A DNA stretch of 15,046 nt from Candidatus Sphingobacterium stercoripullorum (GCA_019114715.1 DXEZ01000072.1:1-15046); one strand, 5' to 3'. Numbered from the stretch's first letter, positions 7,865-14,529 are shown. Numbers and translations: made by a program. Notes: generated from the sequence alone by a model not told the origin.

Positions 7865-9107
7865 TTTTCAATAGGGATTTATAAATTAGAGTACTGGAAT
7901 TTTCTTCCTTTATGATAGATTGAGCAACTCGAGAGATATCTTCTGGTTTCACCTTACGATACTCCTGAAAGTCCGTATTATATTTGCTTGGATCGTTATA
8001 AAGCAGCTCATAATACGCAAGGTTCATTGCTTTGTCTAAAATTGAAAGCTGTTCAAATGTCTTTGCAGACTCTATTTTATTAAGTATCTTCTCCAATTCA
8101 TAATTGGCTATCTTTTCATTTTTAATCTGGTTTATCTCACTAAGCAACAACTCCTCCGCTTTATCGAGAGTTACACCCGGTAAAGGTTTCCCCTCAAGTA
8201 TAAGCAGGTTTTGATCGATGCTCCCGCTAACATACGCATTTACGTAACTAAAAACGGGATTTTTCTTGATTAAATTTTGAATTAATCGAGATGAGGCACC
8301 CCTAGAGAGCACATCCGTAATCAAATCCATTGCGTAATAATCTGGATGCATCCTGTCAACTCCATGATAAGCAATATATAAGCTATCAGATGGCACTTCT
8401 GCTTTTACCTCCAACCTTTTTGCCTGCGTTTGATTAGGTTCTTTTGGCAATTGCCGATCCAGAACATGGCGTTTTTCAATAGGACCAAACCATTTTTCTG
8501 CTAATGTAAATATTTCATCTGTATTTACCGCACCACTAACCACCAAAACAGCATTATTTGGAGCGTAAAAACGGTAAAAAAATCTTTTTACATCTTCAAG
8601 AGTAGCATTTTCAATATGTGATATCTCTTTTCCAATTGTAGCCCAACGGTAGGGATGCTTCGTGTAAGCTAGAGGCCTGAGCTTTAGCCAAACATCTCCA
8701 TAGGGTTGATTGAGGTATCGCTGTTTAAATTCCTCTATAACAACTTGCTTTTGTACTCTTAAAGATTGCTCTGAAAACTCTAACGCTAACATGCGATCAC
8801 TTTCGAGCCAAAAAGCAGTTTCTATATTATCGGCAGGGAGGGTAACGTAATAATTAGTGATATCAGGGCTAGTAAAAGCATTGCTTTCACCACCCACGGT
8901 TTGTAAGGGTGTATCGAAATCTATGATGTTTTTCGAGCCTCCAAACATTAAGTGCTCAAATAAGTGAGCGAATCCTGTCTGATTGGGATCCTCATCGCGT
9001 GAACCCACATCATAAAGCAAGTTTACACATGCCATTGGTGTATCGTGGTCTTCATGTACAATAACTCGAAGACCATTTTCTAAAACTCGTTTCTCAAAAG
9101 AAATCAT
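7854..9107 (-). CDS. M16 zinc metallopeptidase, catalytic subunit
   Basis: A 417-residue M16 peptidase with an intact inverted zinc motif: H48-L-F-E51-H52 within TGFAHLFEHLMFGGS. The distal zinc-ligand glutamate is expected in QVVIEEF, at E125 or E126. The NAFTSPDITNYYVTLP segment (76-91) is the usual family follow-on. The equivalent of the R/Y motif (about 273-288, SSRLIQNLIKKNPVFSY) has lost the arginine, while the neighbour encoded downstream keeps it. The two chains thus complement each other as in mitochondrial processing peptidase and bacterial M16B heterodimers. No signal peptide is present, so the complex should degrade peptides in the cytoplasm. The gene starts 13 bp after hemF and overlaps the partner gene by 11 bp. 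Substrates are unknown. Confidence 0.93.
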   Translation of the reverse strand: MISFEKRVLENGLRVIVHEDHDTPMACVNLLYDVGSRDEDPNQTGFAHLFEHLMFGGSKNIIDFDTPLQTVGGESNAFTSPDITNYYVTLPADNIETAFWLESDRMLALEFSEQSLRVQKQVVIEEFKQRYLNQPYGDVWLKLRPLAYTKHPYRWATIGKEISHIENATLEDVKRFFYRFYAPNNAVLVVSGAVNTDEIFTLAEKWFGPIEKRHVLDRQLPKEPNQTQAKRLEVKAEVPSDSLYIAYHGVDRMHPDYYAMDLITDVLSRGASSRLIQNLIKKNPVFSYVNAYVSGSIDQNLLILEGKPLPGVTLDKAEELLLSEINQIKNEKIANYELEKILNKIESAKTFEQLSILDKAMNLAYYELLYNDPSKYNTDFQEYRKVKPEDISRVAQSIIKEENSSTLIYKSLLKNDK

Positions 9108-9120
9108 ATAAGTTTTTTAT

Positions 9121-10023
9121 TTATAAACTAAGCCAGTCAACATCCTTTTTCAACAAACCTAAAGTATCTTCTTCAAGAGAGCCTTTTACAGGCTTATAAT
9201 CGTAAAACCAACCGGCATTTTGTGGTAGGCTCATCAATATCGATTCTATACGTCCATTGGTTTGCAAACCAAATTTAGTACCTGCATCATAAACTAAGTT
9301 GAACTCCACATACCGCCCTCTTCGTAAAAGCTGCCAGTTTTTTTCATTTTCTGAAAAGGACAAGTCTCTAGCATCCTGAACTTGCTCAGTGTATAGAGGC
9401 ACAAAGGATCTTCCTAAGTCTACCGAAAAATTAAACAGCTCTTCTTTAGTCAAGGCTGTTGATTCTTCATGAAGTCTATCGTAAAACACTCCTCCAATAC
9501 CACGGGTTTCATTTCTATGGGGGATAAAGAAGTAATCATCTGCCCATTTCTTAAATTTCGCATAAAATCCATCGTCGTATTTATCACACACCTCTTTCAA
9601 GCCTCTGTGAAATTTCCTAGCTTTTTCAATAACAATATAATGTGGCGTTAAATCAATTCCTCCTCCAAACCAATACTTACCACTTGAAAGTTCAAAATAG
9701 CGAATATTCATATGGATTATAGGCACATTGGGGTTATTTGGATGTAAAACAATAGAAACACCTGTAGCAAAAAAATCTTGAGGCTCTACTCCAAAAGCCT
9801 TTTGCACTGCTTCGGGTAATGGCCCATGAACTGCAGAGAAATTTACACCTCCCTTTTCAATTAAAGCACCATTTTGAATAATACGAGTCCTTCCACCACC
9901 TCCTCCCGGTCTTTCCCAAAGCTCTTCTTCAAATTTCGCCTGCCCATCTAGGCTTTCCAATCCATCAGTTATCTCTTGCTGAATTGTTTTATAAATATCT
10001 GCAATGCGTTCCTTATTTATCAT
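9121..10023 (-). CDS. hemF: Oxygen-dependent coproporphyrinogen III oxidase
   Basis: Cytoplasmic heme-biosynthesis enzyme that oxidatively decarboxylates coproporphyrinogen III to protoporphyrinogen IX using O2. The 300-residue length is standard. Conserved blocks are in order: RPGGGGGRTRII (38-49), SIVLHPNNPNVP (90-101), HMNIRYFE (104-111), FGGGIDLTPHY (119-129), FFIPHRNETRGIGGVFYD (165-182), and the highly conserved YVEFNLVYDAGTKFGL with QTNGRIESILMSLP (238-267). Active-site histidines of the family correspond to H94, H104 and H169. It is the first gene of the seven-gene minus-strand block, 13 bp ahead of the M16 gene. Its presence indicates an aerobic or oxygen-tolerant host. Regulation may involve the dyad at 10109-10125. 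Confidence 0.97.
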   Translation of the reverse strand: MINKERIADIYKTIQQEITDGLESLDGQAKFEEELWERPGGGGGRTRIIQNGALIEKGGVNFSAVHGPLPEAVQKAFGVEPQDFFATGVSIVLHPNNPNVPIIHMNIRYFELSSGKYWFGGGIDLTPHYIVIEKARKFHRGLKEVCDKYDDGFYAKFKKWADDYFFIPHRNETRGIGGVFYDRLHEESTALTKEELFNFSVDLGRSFVPLYTEQVQDARDLSFSENEKNWQLLRRGRYVEFNLVYDAGTKFGLQTNGRIESILMSLPQNAGWFYDYKPVKGSLEEDTLGLLKKDVDWLSL

Positions 10024-10103
10024 ATTTTCAAGTATTCTATAATTTTATCAATTCAATAGCCTATGGCTTACTTTTTTATTTCCAGTATTTCTGGGCTATC
10101 CGT

Positions 10104-10125
10104 CAAAAATAAAGCACGGCTTTAT
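10104..10125 (-). promoter_or_regulatory. Putative hemF-operon promoter -7 element with overlapping dyad
   Basis: Read on minus, TATTTTTG (10111-10104) fits TAnnTTTG fully. A TTTG at 10139-10136 could be the -33 element, but the 24-bp spacer is longer than the 19-20 bp seen at rpsT and the FGE-like gene. A perfect dyad ATAAAGC-ACG-GCTTTAT (10109-10125) covers the upstream edge of the -7 element and part of the spacer, where a repressor could block RNA polymerase. It does not resemble a Fur box or an FNR/CRP site. Confidence 0.35.
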
Positions 10126-10158
10126 ATTCACTAGCCAAAAAAACCATCCATAAAATAA

Positions 10159-10185
10159 GGGGCAAACAACATGTTGAAACGCCCC
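10159..10185 (-). terminator. Possible terminator of the FGE-like gene
   Basis: Arms GGGGC and GCCCC flank a 17-nt centre that itself contains the palindrome CAACATGTTG. On minus the hairpin is followed by TTATTTTAT, a T-rich but interrupted tract; on plus no T tract follows. It sits about 165 bp past the stop of the FGE-like gene, which is distant. A protein-binding palindrome is the alternative. Confidence 0.4.
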
Positions 10186-10348
10186 AAATAAATTTGTTTA
10201 TATACTCCTAGAGAAAACGATCTCATCTCTTTTTAGTCCGCACTCTTCCAAAAAGAAAGACAATCGTAGTATCCCAGCTGCAATGCCTGTAAAGATAGGT
10301 ATTTATAACGGCATCGTTCCTGAATTCGCGCAAGTTGCATCGCCAAAT

Positions 10349-11452
10349 TTACAATGACTTTACACAGCGAAAACCTACGTGATTACTGGATGTAGAAACC
10401 TCCCCTTTACCTCGTGCGCCAGCTTTGTAGCGCTCACAATATCCATCATTGCATAAAAAAGACCCACCTCTTTGAACCCTTTTTACAGCTCCTGGCTCCC
10501 TCGGGTCGTAGCTTGATGCAGGTCCCTTAGGATCTTTTTTCTCCAGGTGAAGGTAACTGTCTGGCCGGTAATAATCAGCACACCACTCCCAAACGTTTCC
10601 AGACATTTCATAGAGGCCATAGGGATTGGAAGGAAAGGATTTTACTGGCGCTAATCCGCTAAAACCGTCTTCCTCGAGATTCTCAACGGGGAAACTCCCT
10701 TGAAAGATATTAACCATCCACTTTCCATTCACCTTAAGATCCTCCCCCCAATAATAAGTAGTAGACTCATTTTGCCCTCCACGAGCAGCGTACTCCCATT
10801 CAGCCTCAGTAGGAAGGCGTTTCCCTGCCCACTTAGCATAAGCTTCTGCATCTTCATAAGCTACATGCACTACAGGATAATCTAATCTTCCAGACAAATC
10901 GCTATCAGGTCCTTCTGGGTGCCTCCAAGAAGCTCCAGGAACATACTCCCACCACTGTAAAAAATTATTCAATCCAACTGTTCCAGTTGGAGGGGTGAAT
11001 ACGGCAGATCCAGCTAGCAGTAACTCTTCAGGTACACCAGGAAAATCCTCTGGATTTAAATCTCTTTCGGCCACTGTGATGTAATTGGTTTCTTCAACAA
11101 ACTTTGCAAACTGCCGATTAGTAACCGCATGTTCATCCATATAAAAATCAGAGACCGTTATATCCCGCAGGGGCTGAGCATCAGGGAAGTATTCAGAGCC
11201 CAATTTAAAAGTCCCTCCCTTGATAAGCACCATATTACTTGAATCAAGCCCCCTACCTAAGTTTGCAATAGGCTCTACTGGAGAATCATTAACAAAGAAT
11301 TTATTAGTTGAGGCATTTTCTTTTTGTGAATTAGCGGTGGCAAGAAATGCATTAGAGCGTTCCCATTTGTAAGAAGTCTTTAGTTCCGTGGAAAATAACG
11401 GACCATTAAACAGGAAGGTTGTAAAGAAAAGAAGAATGGAAAATTTATTCAT
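10349..11452 (-). CDS. Secreted formylglycine-generating-enzyme family protein
   Basis: A 367-residue protein with a signal peptide (MNKFSILLFFTTFLF onward, to about residue 21), a polar linker to about 70, then an FGE-sulfatase domain (PF03781) to the end. Family hallmarks are MVLIKGGTFKLGS (74-86), YPVVHVAYEDAEAYAKWAGK (192-211), RLPTEAEWEYAARGG (212-226), NPYGLYEMSGNVWEWCADYY (276-295), and the terminal VQRGGSFLCNDGYCERY with GFRCVKSL. C334 and C339, with four residues between them, match the catalytic copper-binding cysteine pair of true FGE (human C336/C341). Most FGE-fold relatives such as GldJ/GldK or ergothioneine enzymes lack this pair. It may therefore convert a sulfatase cysteine to formylglycine in the periplasm. 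No sulfatase gene lies in the window. It is monocistronic between its own promoter and the rpsT terminator. Confidence 0.88.
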   Translation of the reverse strand: MNKFSILLFFTTFLFNGPLFSTELKTSYKWERSNAFLATANSQKENASTNKFFVNDSPVEPIANLGRGLDSSNMVLIKGGTFKLGSEYFPDAQPLRDITVSDFYMDEHAVTNRQFAKFVEETNYITVAERDLNPEDFPGVPEELLLAGSAVFTPPTGTVGLNNFLQWWEYVPGASWRHPEGPDSDLSGRLDYPVVHVAYEDAEAYAKWAGKRLPTEAEWEYAARGGQNESTTYYWGEDLKVNGKWMVNIFQGSFPVENLEEDGFSGLAPVKSFPSNPYGLYEMSGNVWEWCADYYRPDSYLHLEKKDPKGPASSYDPREPGAVKRVQRGGSFLCNDGYCERYKAGARGKGEVSTSSNHVGFRCVKSL

Positions 11453-11471
11453 ATGTTCGTGATACGAGTTG

Positions 11472-11504
11472 AAAATTTATCACGCAATTTACAAACTTTC
11501 AAAA
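11472..11504 (-). promoter_or_regulatory. Putative promoter of the FGE-like gene
   Basis: On minus, TTTTG (11504-11500) is followed by a 20-bp spacer and TAAATTTT (11479-11472), a 7/8 match to TAnnTTTG. It fits into the short gap between the rpsT terminator and the start codon at 11452 and would give a leader of about 15-20 nt. Confidence 0.45.
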
Positions 11505-11519
11505 ACTATAAAAAAGAAA

Positions 11520-11545
11520 ATCCCTGAAGTCTAAGCCACAGGGAT
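11520..11545 (-). terminator. Rho-independent terminator of rpsT
   Basis: Arms ATCCCTG and CAGGGAT pair perfectly (7 bp) around a 12-nt loop. On minus the stem is followed by TTTCTTTTTT. It lies about 50 bp past the rpsT stop, and no T tract follows on plus. Confidence 0.85.
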
Positions 11546-11594
11546 CCGGAATTAATATCTTTTAATTCTTAAAAATCAAAATAGCAGAAAGAGT

Positions 11595-11849
11595 TTACGC
11601 TAAGCTGTTAACGTACTTAGTTAACTTAGACTTGTTGTTAGCTGCTTTGTTCTTATGGATAATATTTCTTTTCGCTAATTTATCCAACATAGAAGTTACC
11701 TCAGGTAATAATTCACGTGCTTCTTCCGCAGAAGTAGTTAAACGCAATTTTTTAATCGCATTACGTGTAGTTTTTGCCTGGTAACGGTTTCTTAAGCGTC
11801 TAGCAGCATTTTGTCTAACTCTCTTTATTGCAGATTTATGATTTGCCAT
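11595..11849 (-). CDS. rpsT: 30S ribosomal protein S20
   Basis: An 84-residue basic ribosomal protein that binds 16S rRNA in the body of the small subunit. The sequence starts MANHKSAIKRVRQNAARRLR, the signature of S20, and has the expected all-helical, lysine/arginine-rich composition. The C-terminal half includes the usual IIHKNKAANNKSKL segment, followed by TKYVNSLA at the end. The length is normal. The gene is monocistronic, with a good Bacteroidota promoter upstream (11918-11949) and a terminator just downstream (11520-11545). The leader of about 60 nt is AT-rich; S20 is known to autoregulate in E. coli, but no site can be identified here. Confidence 0.98.
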   Translation of the reverse strand: MANHKSAIKRVRQNAARRLRNRYQAKTTRNAIKKLRLTTSAEEARELLPEVTSMLDKLAKRNIIHKNKAANNKSKLTKYVNSLA

Positions 11850-11917
11850 TCTATTTTATACTCTTAAAATTTATTATTCAATTTCTTATTAAAGTCCCCT
11901 ACTCTCTATTGGGTCTG

Positions 11918-11949
11918 CAAAAATAAGATCTATTTTCGACAATACAAAA
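11918..11949 (-). promoter_or_regulatory. Promoter of rpsT (Bacteroidota consensus)
   Basis: On minus, TTTTG (11949-11945), a 19-bp spacer, then TATTTTTG (11925-11918) match the TTTG / TAnnTTTG consensus with standard spacing. Transcription would start near 11911, leaving a leader of about 60 nt. Confidence 0.65.
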
Positions 11950-12038
11950 TCTTTAGCTTTAAATATTACATTTTTCCCCTTTCAAATCCAAGCGTCAACC
12001 TAATTATCCAATTCAAAGATAATATTCCGAACGATTCT

Positions 12039-12046
12039 TATCTTTG
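12039..12046 (+). promoter_or_regulatory. -7 element of the RNA methyltransferase gene
   Basis: TATCTTTG is a full match to TAnnTTTG and ends only 3 bp before the ATG at 12050. Transcription would begin at or next to the start codon, giving a leaderless mRNA. No clear TTTG -33 element is present at 17-21 bp upstream, which weakens the call. Confidence 0.45.
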
Positions 12047-12049
12047 TAC

Positions 12050-12586
12050 ATGCAAAAACTATCGTTAGACCAACTCGAAAGAGTAGATATTGAAACTTAT
12101 AAGAAACAAGATAAGTTTCCTATAAAGATCATTTTGGATAATGTACGCAGTATGCACAATGTGGGCTCCACGTTTAGAACGGCAGACTGCCTTGCAGTGG
12201 AGAGCGTTGTACTGTGTGGCATAACAGCAACCCCACCTCACCGAGAAATAGAAAAGACCGCATTAGGGGCCACTGCCGCCGTAGAGTGGGATTATCAAAA
12301 AGACGCCATAGAATATGTTAAAAAGATAAAAGAAGAGGGATATAAAATAATAGCAGTAGAACAAATCAAAGAGTCTACCCAGCTAAACGATTTTAAACCT
12401 GAACCAGACACCAAATATGCCTTAATATTTGGCAATGAAGTTCATGGTGTTCAGCAGGAAATTGTAGACATGGCTGATCTAGGTCTAGAGATTCCTCAAT
12501 TTGGCACAAAACATTCCTTCAATATCACTGTAAGTATCGGTATTGTAGTTTGGGATTTAGTCAGTAAAATCCATTTTACCAGTTAA
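12050..12586 (+). CDS. SpoU/TrmH-family RNA 2'-O-methyltransferase
   Basis: A 178-residue SPOUT-fold methyltransferase that transfers a methyl group from SAM to a ribose 2'-OH of tRNA or rRNA. Motif 1 is ILDNVRSMHNVGSTFRTAD (28-46), with the conserved N37 and R43. Motif 2 is LIFGNEVHGV (125-134), with the FGxExxG pattern. Motif 3 is LEIPQFGTKHSFNITVSIGI (146-165), with S156 and N158 of the knot. No N-terminal RNA-binding domain is present, so it is of the short type, and the target nucleotide cannot be read off. I chose ATG 12050 over the in-frame TTG at 12044 because that TTG lies inside the -7 promoter element. It is divergent from rpsT and probably monocistronic, ending 87 bp before sucD. 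Confidence 0.9.
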   Translation: MQKLSLDQLERVDIETYKKQDKFPIKIILDNVRSMHNVGSTFRTADCLAVESVVLCGITATPPHREIEKTALGATAAVEWDYQKDAIEYVKKIKEEGYKIIAVEQIKESTQLNDFKPEPDTKYALIFGNEVHGVQQEIVDMADLGLEIPQFGTKHSFNITVSIGIVVWDLVSKIHFTS

Positions 12587-12632
12587 TTAGGAAATACACA
12601 GGTTTAAATTTTTAGAAGTCATTACAAAAGAG

Positions 12633-12640
12633 TACTTTTG
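12633..12640 (+). promoter_or_regulatory. Putative -7 element of sucD
   Basis: TACTTTTG matches TAnnTTTG. The expected -33 region is T-rich (around 12609-12613) but lacks TTTG. The leader of about 30 nt contains an alternating TA run (about 12654-12666) just before the start codon and no Shine-Dalgarno site. Confidence 0.4.
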
Positions 12641-12673
12641 CTTTGGCTAAATATTATATATATATAGAATACA

Positions 12674-13549
12674 ATGAGCGTATTAGTTAATAAAAATTCA
12701 AAAGTTATCGTTCAAGGTTTTACTGGAACAGAAGGAACCTATCATGCTTCTCAAATGATTGAGTATGGAACGCAAGTAGTTGGAGGTGTTACACCTGGTA
12801 AAGGTGGTCAAACACACTTAGATCGCCCGGTATTCAACACTGTAAAAAATGCAGTAGAAGAAACTGGTGCGAACGTATCTATCATATTTGTTCCCCCTGC
12901 ATTTGCTGCAGATGCTATCATGGAAGCTGCAGAAGCTGGCATTGAAGTTATCGTTTGTATAACTGAAGGGATTCCAACAAAAGATATGGTTAAAGTAAAA
13001 TCATACCTTAGCGATAAAAAATCAAGATTAATAGGTCCAAACTGCCCTGGTGTAATCACAGCTGATGAGGCGAAAATTGGTATTATGCCTGGATTTATCT
13101 TTAAAAAAGGTAATATAGGTATAGTTTCAAAATCAGGAACTTTAACATATGAAGCAGTTGATCAAACTGTAAAAGCTGGTTTAGGAATCACTACAGCAAT
13201 AGGAATTGGTGGTGACCCAATCATAGGTACAACAACCAAAGAGGCTGTAGAACTCCTTATGAATGACCCTGAGACAAAAGGAATCATCATGATTGGAGAG
13301 ATAGGTGGTGGAATGGAAGCTGAAGCAGCTAGATGGATAAAAGAAAACGGCACTAAACCCGTAGTTGGCTTTATTGCTGGTCAAACAGCGCCTCCGGGAA
13401 GACGTATGGGTCACGCTGGAGCTATCGTTGGTGGAGCAGAAGATACTGCAGAAGCTAAAATGAAAATTATGCGTGAGTGCGGCATCCGTGTTGTAGAATC
13501 ACCAGCAGAAATTGGTAAAGCTATGGCTGAAGAAATTGCAAAGGCTTAA
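12674..13549 (+). CDS. sucD: Succinyl-CoA ligase (ADP/GDP-forming) subunit alpha
   Basis: TCA-cycle enzyme subunit that, with SucC, interconverts succinyl-CoA and succinate with substrate-level phosphorylation. It is 291 residues long, as usual. The CoA-binding Rossmann part starts at the N-terminus (VIVQGFTGTEGTYHASQMI, with GGVTPGKGG following). The ligase domain carries GPNCPGVI and GIVSKSGTLTYEA. The phosphorylated catalytic histidine is H247 in GRRMGHAGAIVGG. The C-terminus (IGKAMAEEIAKA) is standard. sucC is not next to it, a common arrangement in Bacteroidota. The gene is flanked by its own putative promoter and a strong terminator, so it is probably monocistronic. Confidence 0.98.
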   Translation: MSVLVNKNSKVIVQGFTGTEGTYHASQMIEYGTQVVGGVTPGKGGQTHLDRPVFNTVKNAVEETGANVSIIFVPPAFAADAIMEAAEAGIEVIVCITEGIPTKDMVKVKSYLSDKKSRLIGPNCPGVITADEAKIGIMPGFIFKKGNIGIVSKSGTLTYEAVDQTVKAGLGITTAIGIGGDPIIGTTTKEAVELLMNDPETKGIIMIGEIGGGMEAEAARWIKENGTKPVVGFIAGQTAPPGRRMGHAGAIVGGAEDTAEAKMKIMRECGIRVVESPAEIGKAMAEEIAKA

Positions 13550-13571
13550 GGTTTATCTTAACAAATTATAT

Positions 13572-13605
13572 AAAAAAGGAGCTGTCTCATACAAGCTCCT
13601 TTTTT
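13572..13605 (+). terminator. Rho-independent terminator of sucD
   Basis: Twelve-base arms AAAAAAGGAGCT and AGCTCCTTTTTT pair perfectly around a 10-nt loop and end in a T tract, 22 bp past the sucD stop. The A/T-flanked stem could work on both strands. Confidence 0.9.
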
Positions 13606-13742
13606 ATTTTAAGCCAGCTCGTAAACTCATTTCAATAAAAAATAGCATACGTACAACACAATTTACGATAGCAAAAAAATGGAAAGTCTTTGCACTCCTT
13701 CCGCCTCTACCTTAAAGAATCAATACACAGCTTAACCAAAAA

Positions 13743-13795
13743 AACCATTCTAAAACGTATACGACCCCAAAGGATAGATACAATTTAGAACGGTT
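13743..13795 (-). terminator. Probable terminator of the DinB-family gene
   Basis: Arms AACCATTCTAAA (13743-13754) and TTTAGAACGGTT (13784-13795) pair over 12 positions. The one non-Watson-Crick position is a G-U wobble in minus-strand RNA but an A-C mismatch in plus-strand RNA. Seven T's close the hairpin on minus. The 29-nt loop is long but contains the palindrome CGTATACG, which could fold as an inner stem. It is about 95 bp past the DinB stop. Confidence 0.55.
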
Positions 13796-13814
13796 ATTTT
13801 TTATAAACAAGTAA

Positions 13815-13838
13815 AGTGCTTACCAGTGCTTAGAGCAC
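13815..13838. repeat. Short direct repeat with small hairpin
   Basis: AGTGCTTA occurs at 13815-13822 and again at 13825-13832. The second copy overlaps a stem-loop GTGCT-TAG-AGCAC (13826-13838). No T tract follows, so it is not a terminator by itself. Two copies only; it could be chance. Confidence 0.3.
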
Positions 13839-13889
13839 CCGTTTGCTTTTTATCTCTAATAAAATTAAAACTTCAAACTCAAAATCTTA

Positions 13890-14378
13890 TTATTTATCGT
13901 CAGCAGAAGGACCATAAAGACCAGGAACAGGAATATCGAGTAACCTTAAATACACCGTTAATTGCCCACGATGATGAATTAAGTGATTCAATATCATAGA
14001 GCGCATAGCCATATATTTCGATGAATCAAGAATAACATAATCTCCCATCGTTAACGTCCACGCGCGATTCCAGTCTTCAGCCGTGAACCTTTCCAGTAAA
14101 TTATTGGCTTGTTCACTGAATTGATCCAGTGTACTTAATAGATCTTGTTTTGAATTCGGCTCATAGGGTTTGTAGTTATTCAAATCAAATTTATCAACCG
14201 ATAATCCTTGTGCAATCCAACCGTGTAGCTCTACTATATGTCCACAAAGTCTAGCTAGGCTCATAGACTTTTCATGGGGCTTGAAATTAAGATGCTTATC
14301 TTCGATTGCATCAATGATTTTTCTAGTGCTAGCAGTTTCTTGTTTGACCTCTGCCAAAAGAATTTGTTTTATATCCAT
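13890..14378 (-). CDS. DinB/YfiT-like family protein (putative metal-dependent)
   Basis: A 162-residue four-helix-bundle protein of the DinB superfamily. The metal-binding triad expected of the family is visible as H47 (LCGHIVELHGW), H132 and H136 in NHLIHHRGQLTVYLR. The PHEKSMSLARLCGHIVE and DIPVPGLYGPSADD segments are typical of Bacteroidota members. Family members include DNA-damage-induced proteins and bacillithiol or mycothiol transferases; the substrate here is unknown and the protein is cytoplasmic. I chose ATG 14378 because the longer form would use TTG at 14387. It lies on the same strand as the rRNA operon, downstream of the rRNA terminator, so it probably has its own promoter, which I could not identify. 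Confidence 0.88.
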   Translation of the reverse strand: MDIKQILLAEVKQETASTRKIIDAIEDKHLNFKPHEKSMSLARLCGHIVELHGWIAQGLSVDKFDLNNYKPYEPNSKQDLLSTLDQFSEQANNLLERFTAEDWNRAWTLTMGDYVILDSSKYMAMRSMILNHLIHHRGQLTVYLRLLDIPVPGLYGPSADDK

Positions 14379-14487
14379 TTTTATCAATTTAAACTATGAA
14401 TATAAGAAAAAGAAAACAAAACGAAGTAGTAGAAAGGTAAATTTGGTTGGGAATGAGTTTGCTATTTCACAAAGTATTATATACGAG

Positions 14488-14521
14488 AAAAGGGTTCCAG
14501 AACTGTTTCTGAAACCCTTTT
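14488..14521 (-). terminator. Terminator of the rRNA operon
   Basis: Fifteen-base arms (14488-14502 and 14507-14521) enclose a 4-nt loop. Fourteen positions pair by Watson-Crick rules and one is a G-U wobble in minus-strand RNA only. The stem ends in an A/T tract (TTTTCTC on minus). It lies just past the 5S rRNA 3' end. Confidence 0.85.
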
Positions 14522-14529
14522 TAATAAGG

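Larger units (their letters stand above)
10024..10348. other. 325-bp intergenic region between hemF and the FGE-like gene
   Basis: No gene is visible. Proximal to hemF lies a -7-like element (10104-10111, minus) overlapped by a 7-bp dyad (10109-10125). Further out is a G+C-rich hairpin (10159-10185) that may end the FGE-like transcript. The stretch 10190-10348 shows only weak complementarities, and I see nothing functional in it. Confidence 0.5.
13550..13889. other. 340-bp intergenic region between convergent sucD and the DinB gene
   Basis: No gene is visible. It holds two terminator-like hairpins, at 13572-13605 for sucD and at 13743-13795 for the DinB gene. A 10-bp-period direct repeat of AGTGCTTA (13815-13832) partly forms a small stem-loop (13826-13838). 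The stretch 13606-13742 shows nothing recognisable. Confidence 0.55.

Noticed and set aside
6584..9107. Direct equivalent of the Fus/PqqL periplasmic protease systems
   Set aside because: Both M16 chains lack signal peptides and are M16B-sized pairs, unlike the long single-chain exported FusC/PqqL.
10349..11452. Gliding-motility protein GldJ/GldK
   Set aside because: It has no lipobox, and it keeps both FGE catalytic cysteines, which the Gld proteins lack.
12654..12666. Alternating TA run as a microsatellite or phase-variable tract
   Set aside because: It is only about six TA units just before sucD, a housekeeping gene; more likely AT-rich leader.
13512..13715. Plus-strand ORF of 67 codons across the sucD 3' end
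   Set aside because: It overlaps sucD in another frame, runs through the sucD terminator, and its composition is not protein-like.
14379..14387. TTG start extending the DinB-family protein by three residues
   Set aside because: The ATG at 14378 begins where the family usually starts; there is no support for the TTG.
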